From assembly GCA_964194535.1 (NCBI GenBank), contig CAXMMX010000051.1, positions 1 through 6,630 on the forward strand: a DNA stretch of 6,630 nt. Direction: 5' to 3'. This DNA is from UBA2767 sp964194535 (lineage in GTDB: Bacteria; Pseudomonadota; Alphaproteobacteria; Rhizobiales; Methyloligellaceae). Positions 1 through 6,148 of this stretch are shown here, piece by piece. The notes below the pieces were generated by a model. That model saw only the letters and a list, made by a program, of their open reading frames with translations, had not been told where the DNA came from and did no database searches. Made by a program: the position numbers and the translations under genes. Within the stretch, counting starts at the first letter, position 1, and each line of letters opens with the position of its first letter.

Positions 1-258
1 CGACCAGTTGCAGATGGGATAGGTCTTGAAGTGGTGGAAACGGCCATCGTCCTTGGCCTTCCAGACTTCCAGCTCATTTTCTTCTTTAAAAATGCGCACC
101 ATGATAGGGGCGTCCTCGCGCATGTTCTTCTGCGCGAGCAAAGCCTTCGCCTCAGCCGGAATCGGCATCATATGCGGCGGAACCACCTGGCTGCACCCGG
201 CGAGTCCTGCAGCAGCAAGTGCCGCGATCAGCAATGACGGTTTGATCGATCGATCCAT
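1..258 (-). CDS. L,D-transpeptidase family lipoprotein (YafK/YkuD-like), N-terminal part only
   Basis: The first 86 residues are visible; the C-terminus runs off the left edge. Residues 1-22 form a lipoprotein signal: a short basic start (R3, K6), a hydrophobic stretch and a lipobox LAGC with the acylated cysteine at C22, so the product should be exported and lipid-anchored. The stretch IMVRIFKEENELEVWK, followed by FKTYPICNWS, matches the opening of the YkuD domain in the YafK branch of L,D-transpeptidases. Family members act on peptidoglycan peptides or on their links to outer-membrane proteins (known of the family). The catalytic His/Cys motif lies outside the window, so activity cannot be judged. 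The start is ATG at 258, with AGGGG eight bases upstream; no other start fits the signal peptide. The 232-base gap to the next gene upstream suggests separate transcription. The family call is fairly sure; the exact activity is inference. Confidence 0.8.
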   Translation of the reverse strand, partial: MDRSIKPSLLIAALAAAGLAGCSQVVPPHMMPIPAEAKALLAQKNMREDAPIMVRIFKEENELEVWKAKDDGRFHHFKTYPICNWS

Positions 259-367
259 TGATAGTGCCCCTAATGCACACCGATCACCATCCAATAGGAC
301 AGGTTAATACGAAGTTAAGCGTGAGCGAAACCCATTGTGTTGTCACATCATCTCACCTGCAATCCAC

Positions 368-373
368 ATTATA
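368..373 (-). promoter_or_regulatory. Candidate -10 element for the L,D-transpeptidase gene
   Basis: A perfect TATAAT reads on the minus strand about 110 bases upstream of the lipoprotein start codon. No good -35 hexamer lies 16-18 bases further upstream, so this is a weak candidate. It would give a 5' leader of roughly 100 bases. Confidence 0.25.
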
Positions 374-435
374 GTGAATGAGGCAGCAAGGATTTGACAC
401 TTTAAGGGTCATTTGTGGCCAAATTAGCGGCAGAT

Positions 436-491
436 GAGCAGGCGCGACTGCTTCTGGACCGGCCAGAATCAGTCAAAAAATGCGCCTGTTC
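436..491. repeat. Long imperfect hairpin at the stop codon of the small secreted protein gene
   Basis: The two arms pair in three blocks: GAGCAGGCGC (436-445) with GCGCCTGTTC (482-491, one G-T pair), GACTG (446-450) with CAGTC (470-474), and TTCTGG (452-457) with CCAGAA (463-468). The loop is five bases, there is one mismatch (451/469), and a seven-base AAAAAAT bulge lies on the right arm. The outer arm ends on the last base of the TAG stop of the minus-strand gene at 491-838. On that strand the six-T run comes before the inner hairpin rather than after it, so this is not a textbook intrinsic terminator. It may stabilise or end the 3' end of that transcript, or be a dispersed palindromic repeat unit. 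Confidence 0.6.
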
Positions 492-838
492 TAGCTCTTG
501 CAGGGCTGGGCGACAAACCTGCAGCGCCATCCTCCCCTGCGAGCCTTATGGCATGAGAATGATTTGTTCTGCGCCAGGGAATAATTGCCCCAGACCTTGC
601 CATATTCCCAGACGGTAAAGCCGGACCAGCGTTTCACGGCAGCCGCTTTCGCAGCCGCTTTTGTTGATTGCAGGCCACTGAAACCATAGTGATTGTGAGT
701 GCCGATGAGGACGCGGCAGACCTTGCCGTTGCTCATCTTTTCAGCCCAGGAAATGGCGTGTACCGGGGTCGTAGCTAGCAGGGCGAGCAAAGCGCACACC
801 ACTGCGACCAGGCCATACTTCAATACGCGATTGACCAT
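491..838 (-). CDS. Small secreted protein with four cysteines, unknown function
   Basis: The product has 115 residues. Residues 1-28 form a Sec signal peptide: basic start (R4, K7), hydrophobic core about 9-23, and likely cleavage after VHA at residue 28. The mature part has about 87 residues with cysteines at 41, 96, 106 and 113, enough for two disulfides in the periplasm or outside the cell. The middle has an alanine/lysine-rich helix (about 59-70), followed by an aromatic stretch with W71, W77, Y79, W83 and Y86. The tail SFSCHKARRGGWRCRFVAQPC looks like a compact disulfide-bonded end. I recognise no named family or catalytic motif. The ATG at 838 is the only start that keeps the signal peptide; a weak AAGAG lies 11 bases upstream. 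The gene stands alone, with gaps over 200 bases on both sides. It is probably real because signal peptide, cleavage site and cysteine tail agree, but no function can be given. Confidence 0.75.
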   Translation of the reverse strand: MVNRVLKYGLVAVVCALLALLATTPVHAISWAEKMSNGKVCRVLIGTHNHYGFSGLQSTKAAAKAAAVKRWSGFTVWEYGKVWGNYSLAQNKSFSCHKARRGGWRCRFVAQPCKS

Positions 839-1063
839 GTCGTTACCAACTCTTGTTACTGATTCTTCTGTTTACGAACCTCTCATTTCAATTGAAGCAC
901 TCCCGCGCAAACCCAAAAGGACCTGAGCTTCAAGGGTCACTCTAGGTTGTTTTCTTATGAGAGTTGAAGGCGGCAAAGTGTTTCAGGAGCATGAATTTGT
1001 TGCACTTGTGGCAGAATTCACACGGTCCTTTGTGTGCTGAAAACTGTCATTCTGACTTGGGAA

Positions 1064-1522
1064 TCAGCCACATGACGTGGAACAGGGCACCGATCTGCGC
1101 GAAACCACCTTGCCCTTCATGACATCGATTTCCTCACGGTAGCAGGTGCTGCCCTCCTGCACGATACGGATAATCCGGGTCTGGCCCTGCATTTTCTGGC
1201 ACTTCGTGGTGCTGACCTGCGCCAGCCTTGTCGCTTTTTGCGCAGTCCTGGCAACTTGTGAGCGGGGCAAGGCGCGCGCATGGGCCTTGCCGATGAGCGA
1301 GAGGGACGAAACGGCCGAGGCTGTTTTCAGCCGCTCCAGGGATATCCATTCCACAATCCGGGCTGCGGGCGGCGCGATGACCTCAATCAGCACATCGCCA
1401 TTGCTGCAGGCACCGACCTTGACGAGGGTGTTTTCAGTCGTTTTGACCTGCTGATAAACGATGTTCTTGGTGCAGGCGAAATTCTTGATCCACAGCCGCT
1501 GCTGCTCTTCGGCATGCTTCAC
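1064..1522 (-). CDS. Cysteine-containing outer domain of the interrupted membrane protein, possibly translated from GTG
   Basis: This is the longest intact stretch of the interrupted gene, 152 residues if a GTG at 1522 were used. Cysteines sit at 17, 39, 108, 127, 147 and 151, an even number that suggests disulfides in an exported domain. Residues 33-60 (VKVGACSNGDVLIEV...VEWISLERL) look like a small beta-rich unit. Residues 82-105 are basic and probably flexible. The C-terminal part, about 106-152 (KCQKMQGQTRIIRIVQ...CYREEIDV...SVPCSTSC), is a second cysteine unit. I recognise no named family. On its own this piece has no signal peptide or membrane anchor, and there is no convincing ribosome binding site before the GTG, so independent expression would leave it in the cytoplasm and seems unlikely. 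It is best read as the 3' part of the gene starting at 1696. Confidence 0.45.
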   Translation of the reverse strand: MKHAEEQQRLWIKNFACTKNIVYQQVKTTENTLVKVGACSNGDVLIEVIAPPAARIVEWISLERLKTASAVSSLSLIGKAHARALPRSQVARTAQKATRLAQVSTTKCQKMQGQTRIIRIVQEGSTCYREEIDVMKGKVVSRRSVPCSTSCG

Positions 1523-1696
1523 CGCTTTAAACTCGATGTCGTAGACGAAGGCCTTTTAGTAATCCATACCCGTGGGGATAGCGCCGATGAGCGCACCGAT
1601 CAGGGTTGGATACAGAAACAGGCGCTGCCACCATTTGCGGTTACGCGTTGCTGAAAGGGACAGCTCCGCCGCGCCAAGCGTCTTGCTCTCGCTCAT
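1064..1696 (-). pseudogene. Single-pass membrane protein gene interrupted by one in-frame TAA stop
   Basis: Two open stretches lie in one frame, separated only by a TAA at 1556-1558. The first (1556-1696, 46 residues, MSESKTLG...) carries a basic, aromatic stretch RNRKWWQRLF and one membrane segment, about residues 26-43 (FLYPTLIGALIGAIPTG). The second continues directly after the stop with 11 codons (KAFVYDIEFKA) and then 152 more, with no other stop up to TGA at 1064. Joined, they give a protein of about 210 residues with a cytoplasmic N-terminus, one membrane anchor and an outer domain, an architecture that makes sense as one gene. The start at 1696 is chosen over an upstream ATG at 1741 because AGGAG sits eight bases before it. 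Options are a recent nonsense mutation, a sequencing error, stop readthrough, or two genes. I favour a broken gene. It lies 69 bases downstream of accA and may share its transcript. Confidence 0.6.
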
Positions 1697-1704
1697 GTCA
1701 GGCT

Positions 1705-1709
1705 CTCCT
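1705..1709 (-). promoter_or_regulatory. Ribosome binding site fixing the start of the interrupted membrane protein gene
   Basis: On the minus strand AGGAG (within AAAGGAGAG) lies eight bases before the ATG at 1696. It decides for this start over the in-frame ATG 45 bases upstream, which lacks such a site. Confidence 0.6.
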
Positions 1710-1765
1710 TTAGTAGCCCCGCTTCGTGCCAAAACCGGCACCGCATCCTTAAGAGTTTTCAGACC

Positions 1766-2722
1766 CTAAAGCTGCTCGCCGATATCGAGATATTTCTTGC
1801 GGCGGGCGGCACGGATGTTATCACCGCTCATACCGTCGAATTCCGACAGAGCTGAGGCAAGCGCCTCGCCGGTGTCGATGATCGTGCGGGCCGGGTCGCG
1901 GTGGGCGCCTCCGAGTGGCTCGGGAACGATGTCGTCGATAATGCCGAATTCGCGTAAATCCTCGGCCGTGATCTTCATGTTGGTCGCCGCATCCCTGGCG
2001 CGCCCCGAATCGTGCCACAGGATTGAAGCGGCAGCTTCGGGAGAGGCCACCGTGTAGATGGAATGCTGCAGCATGATCACCCGGTCGGCTGTGGCAATAG
2101 CGATAGCTCCGCCCGAGCCGCCCTCGCCGATGACAGTGGCGATGATCGGCACGCGCAAGTTCAGACAGCACTCGATGGAGCGGGCGATGGCTTCGGCCTG
2201 ACCGCGCTCTTCCGCACCAATACCGGGATAGGCGCCCGCGGTATCGATCAGCGTGAGAACCGGAACGTTGAACCGGTCGGCTAATTGCATCAGCCGGATG
2301 GCCTTGCGGTAGCCTTCGGGCCGCGCCATGCCGAAATTGTGCTTGAGCCGGGATTCCGTGTCGGAACCCTTTTCCTGGCCGAGCACCATGACTGGACGGC
2401 CCTGGAACCGGCCGAGTCCGCCGATCAAAGCATGGTCCTCGGCAAAGTAGCGGTCGCCCGCGAGCGGCGTAAACTCCTCTAGCAGGGCATCGAGATAGTC
2501 CACGAAATGGGGGCGCTGCGGGTGGCGGGCCACCTGGGTTTTCTGCCACGGGCTGAGTTTGGAATAGGTGTTCTGAAGCGCGTCGTTGGTCTTGGCTTCC
2601 AGCTTGGCGATCTCATCGGAAAAGGAAACATCTTCACCACCGGTTGTTAGGGCGCGAAGCTCTGCAACCTTGTTTTCAAGCTCGGCAATGGTTTTCTCGA
2701 AATCGAGATACGTACGCATCAT
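1766..2722 (-). CDS. accA: Acetyl-CoA carboxylase carboxyltransferase subunit alpha
   Basis: AccA and AccD form the cytoplasmic carboxyltransferase that moves CO2 from carboxybiotin on AccB to acetyl-CoA, giving malonyl-CoA, the committed step of fatty acid synthesis. The 318 residues match the usual length of about 317-319. The N-terminal helix opens with YLDFEKTIAELE, typical of AccA. Diagnostic motifs follow: ARPEGYRKAIRLM (133-145), DTAGAYPGIGAEERGQAEA (160-178), and the glycine-rich GEGGSGGAIAI (199-209) that builds the oxyanion/CoA site. SPEAAASILW (228-237) differs slightly from the common SPEGCASILW pattern. Two adjacent ATG codons (2722 and 2719) could each be the start; GAG lies eight bases before the first. 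The gene is downstream of xerD in the same direction with a 135-base gap holding its own candidate -10, so it may be transcribed both from xerD and alone. Confidence 0.97.
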   Translation of the reverse strand: MMRTYLDFEKTIAELENKVAELRALTTGGEDVSFSDEIAKLEAKTNDALQNTYSKLSPWQKTQVARHPQRPHFVDYLDALLEEFTPLAGDRYFAEDHALIGGLGRFQGRPVMVLGQEKGSDTESRLKHNFGMARPEGYRKAIRLMQLADRFNVPVLTLIDTAGAYPGIGAEERGQAEAIARSIECCLNLRVPIIATVIGEGGSGGAIAIATADRVIMLQHSIYTVASPEAAASILWHDSGRARDAATNMKITAEDLREFGIIDDIVPEPLGGAHRDPARTIIDTGEALASALSEFDGMSGDNIRAARRKKYLDIGEQL

Positions 2723-2751
2723 GTCTACTTCTCAGCCTGTCCGATTGATCG

Positions 2752-2757
2752 ATTATA
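2752..2757 (-). promoter_or_regulatory. Candidate -10 element for accA
   Basis: TATAAT reads on the minus strand about 30 bases before the accA start, which would give a leader of roughly 20-25 bases. The -35 position holds only a poor match (around GTCATC). The perfect hexamer and good spacing to the gene make it plausible but not certain. Confidence 0.4.
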
Positions 2758-2857
2758 AGCGAGTCCGTCCCATCAGATGACTCATATTTCAATTGTGGCG
2801 GTTCAATGACGCCTGTGAAGCCCTTGTGAAGACTTATTCACATATCAGGCTACCCGG

Positions 2858-3835
2858 TCATCCACCCTTGCCACCAAGTCCATTACGGCCCTGGGCCAGA
2901 GGATGGTGCTGATGCACCAGGGTGCGCAATCGCTCCTCCAGTACATGGGTATAGATCTGGGTGGTTGAAATATCCGCATGACCCAGGAGCTGCTGTACGG
3001 ATTTGAGATCCGCCCCGCGCTCCAGCAAATGACTGGCGAAGGCATGGCGCAAAACATGCGGCGAAATGGCGTCCGCATCGAGCCCGGTCTCGCGCGCGAG
3101 CGCCTTCAACTCCTGGGTAAAACGCTGGCGCGTCAGGTGCCCCTGCCTGGCGCGGGAGGGGAACAGCCATTTTGATTTGGCGTCACTGCCACCTGCCTCA
3201 CCAAGGGCGTGGGTGTAGGCCGCATGGGTTGAAATGGCCTTCGCCGTCAACGGAACAAGGCGCTCTCGCCCGCCTTTTCCGCGCACCATGATGACACGCT
3301 CGCCCGCGCTCAAAGCCGAGCGCGGCAGGGATACGAGTTCGCTCACCCGCAATCCGGACGCGTAGAGAACCTCCATAAGGCAGCGCAGACGCAGTGCCTT
3401 CAGCAACTTTGCCCCGCGCGCCACTGCCGCGCGCTGCTCTGCTTTTTCGAGGAGTTTATCCACATCCTTGACGCTCAGCACCCTGGGCAGGGGCTTTGCC
3501 AGTTTCGGGCTCTCTATGGAGGCCGCGGGGTCGTCGCTGCGGATGCCTTCGCCATAAAGAAAGCGGAAGAACTGGCGCAGGGACGAGAGCTTGCGCGCAC
3601 GGGACGAAGCGGCAAGACCGCGCTCTGATATTGTCTGCAAAAAAGAGACGATATCACCAGGCGTGGTGCTCGTTGCGTCATGTCCGCGCATCTTAACCAC
3701 GTTCAGAAAATCTTCCAGATCGCGCCGGTAGGCATCTAGCGTATTGGACGCAGCGCCGCGTTCCGCGCTCAGCATTTCAAGGAATGAGTCCAGATGACGC
3801 GCGCCGCCGCCAGGCTGTATCCCGGATTTGTTCAT
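2858..3835 (-). CDS. xerD: Site-specific tyrosine recombinase XerD
   Basis: XerD acts with XerC at the dif site near the terminus to resolve chromosome dimers at division, under FtsK control (known of the family). The 325 residues begin with an N-terminal SAM-like core-binding domain, about 12-97 (LDSFLEMLSAERGAASNTL, then LSSLRQFFRFL). The catalytic domain covers about 115-305. All six catalytic residues of the family are visible: R163 (ASGLRVSEL), K187 (VRGKGGRERLVPL), H260 and R263 (HVLRHAFASHLL), H286 (LLGHADISTTQIYTHV) and the nucleophile Y295. The protein ends in a short glycine-rich tail. The start is ATG at 3835, with GGAGG about ten bases upstream. It follows the small membrane protein gene by 52 bases and precedes accA. 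XerC is the main alternative label; motif wording and the accA/aroK neighbourhood favour XerD. Confidence 0.93.
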   Translation of the reverse strand: MNKSGIQPGGGARHLDSFLEMLSAERGAASNTLDAYRRDLEDFLNVVKMRGHDATSTTPGDIVSFLQTISERGLAASSRARKLSSLRQFFRFLYGEGIRSDDPAASIESPKLAKPLPRVLSVKDVDKLLEKAEQRAAVARGAKLLKALRLRCLMEVLYASGLRVSELVSLPRSALSAGERVIMVRGKGGRERLVPLTAKAISTHAAYTHALGEAGGSDAKSKWLFPSRARQGHLTRQRFTQELKALARETGLDADAISPHVLRHAFASHLLERGADLKSVQQLLGHADISTTQIYTHVLEERLRTLVHQHHPLAQGRNGLGGKGG

Positions 3836-3887
3836 GAACGCGCGCCCTCCGCCCGAGATACGCGTAACCGGAAAACCGTCGCTCGGG

Positions 3888-4034
3888 TCAGTTTCTCTGC
3901 AGTTTCAGATTACGCACCGGCGTGCTGATTTCCTTTGGCTCCGGCTCAAAATAGGTGGCAAGCACATAGAGCGTGCCACTGCCTATCCCGCCGAGCACGG
4001 CCAATACAAAGAGTAATCGTAACAGGCTTGGCAT
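3888..4034 (-). CDS. Small single-pass membrane protein upstream of xerD
   Basis: The 48-residue product reads MPSLLRLLFVLAVLGGIGSG, then a continuing hydrophobic stretch to about residue 28 (TLYVLATY), then an outward tail FEPEPKEISTPVRNLKLQRN. There is one membrane segment with a basic residue (R6) on the inner side and a proline/glutamate-rich start to the tail. I recall similar short proteins with a FEPEP-like motif between xerD and aroK in other Hyphomicrobiales, which supports a real gene, but this is memory and not a search. The start is ATG at 4034, immediately preceded by an in-frame TAA; the site before it is weak (GGCGG, about 11 bases upstream). It is transcribed divergently from aroK and lies 52 bases ahead of xerD, probably in one operon. 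Function unknown. Confidence 0.75.
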   Translation of the reverse strand: MPSLLRLLFVLAVLGGIGSGTLYVLATYFEPEPKEISTPVRNLKLQRN

Positions 4035-4070
4035 TTAAAAATTTACCGCCGCGATAATTAAGCAATTGCC

Positions 4071-4098
4071 CTGACAACCATGAGACACCACATATCCT
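4071..4098 (+). promoter_or_regulatory. Candidate promoter for aroK-aroB
   Basis: CTGACA (4071-4076, five of six to TTGACA) and TATCCT (4093-4098, four of six to TATAAT) are separated by 16 bases in the divergent spacer. This would leave a leader of about 115 bases before aroK. It is the best sigma-70-type pair I could see on the plus strand in the spacer, but the match is modest. Confidence 0.3.
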
Positions 4099-4168
4099 GA
4101 TACTTGCCGCCACTGGTGCCGTTGGGCTATTCCAATAGGCATCTTCTGAACGGCAAAGTAAAAGACGT

Positions 4169-4190
4169 TGCGGGCCACTTGCAACCCGCA
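4169..4190 (+). repeat. Overlapping inverted repeats in the aroK leader
   Basis: TGCGGG (4169-4174) can pair with CCCGCA (4185-4190), and GTTGC (4167-4171) can pair with GCAAC (4181-4185). The pairings share bases and exclude each other. The structure ends 33 bases before the aroK start. It could be an operator or a leader hairpin; chance is not excluded. Confidence 0.35.
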
Positions 4191-4223
4191 TGAAGCCGCA
4201 GAGCGGAAGAAAGAAAATTTAAC

Positions 4224-4811
4224 ATGCCTTCCAGGGTCCAATCACGCAAGCGCGCTGACAATGAAAGCAGGGTCAGGGCTATACGCAAAAGCCTGGGATC
4301 CAGCAGCGTGGTACTGATCGGGCTGATGGGCGCGGGAAAGACAGCCATTGGCCGGCGTCTCGCCACCCGGTTGGGATTGAACTTTGTCGATGCGGATACT
4401 GAAATCGAACACGCGGCAGGCAAAAGCATTTCCGATATATTCACCGATCATGGGGAGATCCATTTCCGAAATGGCGAGCGCCGGGTGATCACGCGGCTTC
4501 TGGGCGATGGCCCGCAGGTTCTTGCAACAGGCGGTGGCGCCTATATGAATGATGAGACGCGCAAGACCATTGCCGAATGCGGTGTTTCAGTATGGCTGAA
4601 AGCTGATTTGAAAGTCCTTATGGAGCGGGTGGTCCGGCGCGATCACAGACCGCTGCTGAAGATCAAAGACCCCGATGCTGTAATGAAGCGCTTGATGGAT
4701 GAGCGCCACCCGGTCTATTCCAGCTCCGATATCACGGTGAGGAGCAGAGACGTGCCGCACGAGGTCATCGTGGATGAAATCATGGCCGCACTGGCTAGGC
4801 ACCTGAGTTGA
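4224..4811 (+). CDS. aroK: Shikimate kinase
   Basis: Phosphorylates shikimate at O3 with ATP, the fifth step of the shikimate pathway to chorismate; cytoplasmic. The 195 residues are somewhat longer than the E. coli enzyme because of about 28 extra basic residues at the N-terminus, common in alphaproteobacteria. Visible motifs: Walker A GLMGAGKT (33-40); the shikimate-binding stretch DADTEIE (56-62); FRNGE (81-85), with the substrate-contacting arginine at 82; the glycine motif ATGGGAY (101-107); the lid region RRDHRPLL (138-145); and ERHPVY (160-165). All key residues are present. The ATG at 4224 is the only start that leaves Walker A intact; no strong ribosome binding site precedes it, only the purine run GGAAGAAAG. 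It is followed by aroB after 45 bases, so the two pathway genes are likely co-transcribed, and it diverges from the xerD unit. Confidence 0.96.
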   Translation: MPSRVQSRKRADNESRVRAIRKSLGSSSVVLIGLMGAGKTAIGRRLATRLGLNFVDADTEIEHAAGKSISDIFTDHGEIHFRNGERRVITRLLGDGPQVLATGGGAYMNDETRKTIAECGVSVWLKADLKVLMERVVRRDHRPLLKIKDPDAVMKRLMDERHPVYSSSDITVRSRDVPHEVIVDEIMAALARHLS

Positions 4812-4856
4812 AGCAGGTGAAGGCGTAACAGATATTGAGAGGTTGGCGCGGCCCCT

Positions 4857-6005
4857 ATGGACGCGGAGCCAAATTTGCAAGACGACCAAAATTCGAACCT
4901 GCGCACCGTGCCGGTGGGGCTGGGTGCGCGCAGCTATGACATTGTCATTGGCAATGGATTGCTGGCCCAATCGGGGGCGTTGATTGCCAAACATTCCGGT
5001 ACGGCAAAATGCGCCATCGTCACCGACAGCAATGTGGCGGGACTTCATCTCGACGCGCTCACAGCCGGTCTTGGCGATAAGTGCCCGCATGCCGGCACGG
5101 TCACGCTTGCGCCCGGCGAGGCAACAAAATGTTTCACCGAGCTGGCGCGCTTGAGCGAAAATCTGTTGGAGCTGGGCATCGAGCGCGGCGACCTTGTTAT
5201 CGCCTTCGGCGGCGGGGTCATCGGCGACCTTGCAGGCTTTGCCGCGGGCATTTTGCGCCGGGGTGTGAATTTCGTACAAATCCCCACATCGCTGTTGGCG
5301 CAGGTGGATTCCTCCGTTGGCGGCAAGACCGGCATTAACACGCCCCAGGGCAAGAACCTCATCGGCGCCTTCTATCAGCCGCGGCTGGTCATTGCCGATA
5401 CCGATGTGCTGGAAACCCTGCCCGAGCGCCAGTTCCGCGCCGGTTATGCGGAGATGGCCAAATACGGCCTGCTGGGCGATGCGGATTTCTTCGCCTGGCT
5501 TGAGAAAAACTGGGCTGAGGTTTTCTCCGGCGGCGCGGCGCGCATCCAGGCGATCGAAACCTGCTGCCGGGCCAAGGCCGCCATCGTGGAGGCTGATGAG
5601 CGCGAGGAGGGCAAACGCGCGCTGCTCAATCTGGGCCACACTTTCGGCCACGCGCTGGAAGGGTTTGCCGGATATTCGGACCGGCTGCTTCATGGCGAGG
5701 CTATTTCCATCGGCATGGCGCTGGCGTTCGAATTTTCAAATGAGCTCGATCTGTGCAAGGGCCAGGACGCGCAGCGCGCCATCCGGCATCTTGAAACCGT
5801 TGGCCTGCCGACAACGATCGGTCTAATCCCCGGCGGCACGCCAGCACCTTCCGAACTCATGGCCCTCATGGCTCAGGACAAAAAGGTGCAAGCCGGCGTG
5901 CTCGCCTTCATTCTCGTGCGCGGTATCGGTGAGGCCTTTGTCGAACGCGGTGTGGATATGGAAAAACTGCAGGACTTCCTCACACGAAAATGTAGCGGAA
6001 AATGA
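4857..6005 (+). CDS. aroB: 3-dehydroquinate synthase
   Basis: Converts DAHP to 3-dehydroquinate, the second shikimate-pathway step, using NAD+ and a divalent metal; cytoplasmic. The 382 residues fit the family. The N-terminal domain shows VPVGLGARSYDIVIGNGLL (18-36), the NAD-binding GGGVIGDLAGFAAGILRRG (118-136) and IPTSLLAQVDSSVGGKTGIN (142-161). The metal ligands are present by motif: E199 (GYAEM), H261 (LNLGHTFGHALE) and H279 (LLHGEAISIGM). The C-terminal helical domain is complete, including AQDKKVQAG (339-347). The start at 4857 leaves a 16-residue lead before the conserved core; GAGAGG lies 14 bases upstream, longer than ideal. It follows aroK by 45 bases and presumably shares its message. 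The stop codon lies one base before a MITE-like element, so the 3' end of this transcript probably carries that element's hairpins. Confidence 0.97.
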   Translation: MDAEPNLQDDQNSNLRTVPVGLGARSYDIVIGNGLLAQSGALIAKHSGTAKCAIVTDSNVAGLHLDALTAGLGDKCPHAGTVTLAPGEATKCFTELARLSENLLELGIERGDLVIAFGGGVIGDLAGFAAGILRRGVNFVQIPTSLLAQVDSSVGGKTGINTPQGKNLIGAFYQPRLVIADTDVLETLPERQFRAGYAEMAKYGLLGDADFFAWLEKNWAEVFSGGAARIQAIETCCRAKAAIVEADEREEGKRALLNLGHTFGHALEGFAGYSDRLLHGEAISIGMALAFEFSNELDLCKGQDAQRAIRHLETVGLPTTIGLIPGGTPAPSELMALMAQDKKVQAGVLAFILVRGIGEAFVERGVDMEKLQDFLTRKCSGK

Positions 6006-6041
6006 CCCCAGAGTATGATCCAATATTATTGACCCATTTGA

Positions 6042-6138
6042 CCGGTCATTCACGTCTGCTGGCCTGGCAGGCTTCACGCCGTAGTCTGACCCGACCACAA
6101 GTGAAGCATAACGCCGCCCAGCGGGGGTGAATGACCGG
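6042..6138. repeat. Left internal hairpin of the MITE-like element
   Basis: A nested imperfect inverted repeat. CCGGTCATTCAC (6042-6053) pairs perfectly with GTGAATGACCGG (6127-6138); GCTGG (6058-6062) with CCAGC (6118-6122), GGC (6066-6068) with GCC (6113-6115), and GCTTCAC (6071-6077) with GTGAAGC (6101-6107). The blocks are in matching order, so the whole 97 bases can fold into one long stem with small interior loops and a 23-base end loop. The left end also contains the ten-base palindrome TGACCGGTCA (6039-6048). Confidence 0.65.
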
Positions 6139-6148
6139 CCTTCGGTGG

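Noticed and set aside
446..474. Inner hairpin GACTG...CAGTC as an intrinsic terminator
   Set aside because: On the plus strand it is followed by A's, and on the minus strand the T-run comes before the stem. Neither is the stem-then-T order of a normal terminator.
942..1046. A minus-strand frame of 34 residues with GPCEFCHKC, resembling half of a zinc ribbon
   Set aside because: It has no start codon before the cysteines, is bounded upstream by a stop, and has only one clear CxxC pair. It could be a gene remnant, but nothing else supports it.
1726..1741. Hairpin GTGCC-AAAACC-GGCAC downstream of accA as a terminator
   Set aside because: The stem is only five base pairs and no T-tract follows it on the minus strand. 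The next gene begins 30 bases later, so termination here is not supported.
1697..1741. Upstream in-frame ATG at 1741 as start of the interrupted membrane protein
   Set aside because: There is no ribosome site before it, while the ATG at 1696 has AGGAG at proper spacing. The extra 15 residues add no recognisable feature.
2826..2841. GTGAAGACTTATTCAC inverted repeat between xerD and accA
   Set aside because: A five-base stem with no T-run; too weak to call a terminator or operator.
4587..5693. A 368-codon open frame on the minus strand
   Set aside because: It is antisense to aroK/aroB, both of which have full family motifs. Its translation is low-complexity, with no recognisable domain, and long antisense frames are common in GC-rich genes.
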